Of a stretch of 43,876 nucleotides of DNA, positions 42,338 through 43,876 are shown in pieces. This stretch comes from Myxococcota bacterium (GTDB lineage Bacteria; Myxococcota_A; UBA796; JAFGLY01), in contig JAJRWT010000079.1 in assembly GCA_024276675.1 (NCBI GenBank), forward strand, positions 1 to 43,876. Direction: 5' to 3'. The position numbers and the translations under genes were made by a program. The stretch's first letter is position 1; each line of letters starts with the position of its first letter. The notes under the pieces were generated by a model that saw nothing but the letters and a program-made list of their open reading frames with translations, was not told the DNA's origin and searched no databases.

Positions 42338-43876
42338 ATGAAGATGCCGTGCATCGAGCTGTTGACCCTGGTGCTGTGTGGTGCTGCCGGCTGCTTTTCC
42401 AGCAGCCTCGATACGAAGGATTCCGCCGGCAAGGTCGTGCCAGACACCGACTCGCTCCTCGACACATCATCGGCTGCCCCGTTGCGTCCCAATATCGTGC
42501 TCATCATGGCCGACGACATGGGTTTCTCCGACCTGGGCTGTTTCGGTTCCGAGATCGAAACACCCAACCTCGACGCCATTGCCGCAAACGGCATCCGTTT
42601 TACGCAGATGTACGACTCCGCTCGCTGCTGTCCCACCAGGGCGTCTATCCTGACCGGGCTCTACGCCCACCAGGCCGGAGTGGGGTGGATGATCGAAGAA
42701 ACCTACGAAGAAACGCGGCAGGCTCTCGACAGCCCGGCCTACACGGACCACCTGTCCGAAAACGCGGTGACCATCGCCGAGGTGCTCGGAGCTGCCGGCT
42801 ACCACACACTCATGTCGGGCAAGTGGCACCTGGGCATGGGAGATGTACTCTACTACCCGGTGAATCGTGGATTCGACCGTTCATTCTATCTTGTGGGTGG
42901 CAGCAGTAACTACTGGGTCCCTCGCCGGCAAGCTCTCTGGCTGGACGACGAGGTCTGGGAAAACAACTACGAAGAGTTCTACATCACGGACGTATTCACC
43001 GACTACGCCATAGAGTTCATCGACGAAGCCACCACCGACGGAGAACCCTTCTTCCTGTACCTGGCCTACACGGCTCCCCACTGGCCTCTCCACGCCTACG
43101 ACACCGACACCAAGAAGTACCTGGGGCAATACCTGGAGCGGGGCGGATGGCAGCCGGCGCGCCAGGAGCGCTACGAAAAGATGCAGTCCCTTGGGGTCCT
43201 GGACAAGCGCTGGGCCCTCTCCGAGCCGGACTTCCTGGTGGAAGACTGGGACCAGGTGGACCAGGATGACATGGACCTGCGCATGTCGGTGTACGCGGCC
43301 CAGATCGACAGGATGGACCAGAATATCGGCAGGCTGTACGAGTACCTTGAACAACTGGACCTGCTGGAAGACACCCTCCTGGTGTTCCTGTCCGACAACG
43401 GGGCTTGCCAGGAAGACATCGGCAAAGTGAACCCGGCCCCGGTGGGTTCGGCCGATTCCTGGCTGAGCTACCACCGCTCTTGGGCCAACGTCAGCAATAC
43501 GCCTTTCCGCTGGTACAAGCACCAGGTACACGAGGGTGGAATCCGTGCCCCTACCATCGTACACTGGCCTGCCGGGATAAAGACGACCGGCATCTTCGCG
43601 GACGAGCTGGCGGACATCATGGACCTGGCTGCCACCTTCTACGAAGTTGCGGGCGCCAGCTACCCCGAAGTCTACAACGGCCACGAGATTCAAACGCTGG
43701 AGGGCATCTCGCTGCTGCCCACCCTGCTGGGGCAGGAGCGGGATGGCCACGACTACCTGGCCTTTGAACACCAGGGCAACAGGGCGCTTCGGATGGGCGA
43801 CTGGAAGATCGTCTCCCTGGAGTACGGCCAGGCCTGGGAACTCTACGACATGGACGCGGATGGCACCGAGACCAAC
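42338..43876 (+). CDS. Formylglycine-type arylsulfatase lipoprotein, 3' end outside window
   Basis: 513 codons are visible without a stop. The leader MKMPCIELLTLVLCGAAGC ends at Cys19 and is probably a lipoprotein signal. The sulfatase family S1 motifs are intact: RPNIVLIMADDMGFSDLGCF (metal ligands), CCPTRASILTG with the convertible Cys97 in C-x-P-T-R, GKWHLG at 161-166, LAYTAPHWPLH and LVFLSDNGA. The Cys must be oxidised to formylglycine by a separate enzyme that is not in the window. It should remove sulfate from a polysaccharide or small ester outside the inner membrane. AAGGAGG lies 4 bases before ATG. It is 190 bases after the previous gene and may have its own promoter. It runs off the window end near the expected C-terminus. 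Confidence 0.9.
   Translation, partial: MKMPCIELLTLVLCGAAGCFSSSLDTKDSAGKVVPDTDSLLDTSSAAPLRPNIVLIMADDMGFSDLGCFGSEIETPNLDAIAANGIRFTQMYDSARCCPTRASILTGLYAHQAGVGWMIEETYEETRQALDSPAYTDHLSENAVTIAEVLGAAGYHTLMSGKWHLGMGDVLYYPVNRGFDRSFYLVGGSSNYWVPRRQALWLDDEVWENNYEEFYITDVFTDYAIEFIDEATTDGEPFFLYLAYTAPHWPLHAYDTDTKKYLGQYLERGGWQPARQERYEKMQSLGVLDKRWALSEPDFLVEDWDQVDQDDMDLRMSVYAAQIDRMDQNIGRLYEYLEQLDLLEDTLLVFLSDNGACQEDIGKVNPAPVGSADSWLSYHRSWANVSNTPFRWYKHQVHEGGIRAPTIVHWPAGIKTTGIFADELADIMDLAATFYEVAGASYPEVYNGHEIQTLEGISLLPTLLGQERDGHDYLAFEHQGNRALRMGDWKIVSLEYGQAWELYDMDADGTETN

Overview
The window looks like part of a chromosome from a GC-rich Gram-negative bacterium, most likely Myxococcota or a related former deltaproteobacterial lineage. 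This is inferred from gene content: a MopE-like protein with paired Asp-rich metal-binding repeats, a CotH-type protein with a MYXO-CTERM-like tail, and about ten predicted lipoproteins. No rRNA, tRNA, CRISPR array, transposase or phage gene was recognised. TGA is the commonest stop, but several intact genes end in TAG, so TAG is a normal stop here.

Left part (1-16.5 kb). The first 600 bases hold no recognisable gene, only a direct repeat and an 18-bp palindrome. They are followed by a relic of a winged-helix C-terminus (604-792), a beta-CASP metallo-beta-lactamase nuclease (800-2218) and a radical SAM protein. The radical SAM gene is divergent from an FAD-dependent oxidoreductase. Next come a small lipoprotein and an RNB-domain exoribonuclease gene interrupted by two in-frame TAG codons. 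A glutamine-amidotransferase-like lipoprotein lies upstream of it. Beyond that is a four-gene efflux operon read right to left: MarR/GbsR-type regulator, TolC-like channel, membrane fusion protein and RND pump. Each junction overlaps by 4 nt, and a palindrome sits upstream of the regulator.

Middle part (16.5-33.3 kb). This is a patchwork of short units: a zinc-dependent phospholipase C-like protein, a Cys-rich lipoprotein, an acyl-CoA dehydrogenase, two large polytopic membrane proteins of GT-C-like layout, a helical-repeat lipoprotein, an orphan ABC ATPase followed by a membrane-anchored collagen-like protein, and a phosphodiesterase-type lipoprotein. The last is followed by two membrane-anchored repeat proteins. 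Further on are a metallo-beta-lactamase-fold protein with an altered metal site and an Asp-rich lipoprotein.

Right part (33.3-43.9 kb). A leftward cluster encodes a MopE/fibrinogen-like lipoprotein, a CotH-kinase-like surface protein and an FGGY sugar kinase. Divergent from it is a rightward unit: a sulfatase-fold lipoprotein with Thr at the nucleophile site, an EF-hand lipoprotein and a membrane-anchored protein. A classical formylglycine sulfatase then runs off the window end.

Much of the coding capacity serves the cell envelope. The most unusual features are the doubly amber-interrupted RNB gene, a roughly 65-residue repeat (AVLxxLxxAYxxxxxPFPxP) shared by proteins at two separate loci, a three-repeat tail-anchored protein with no recognised family, and strong hairpins in the leader regions of the ABC/phosphodiesterase and MopE-like genes.
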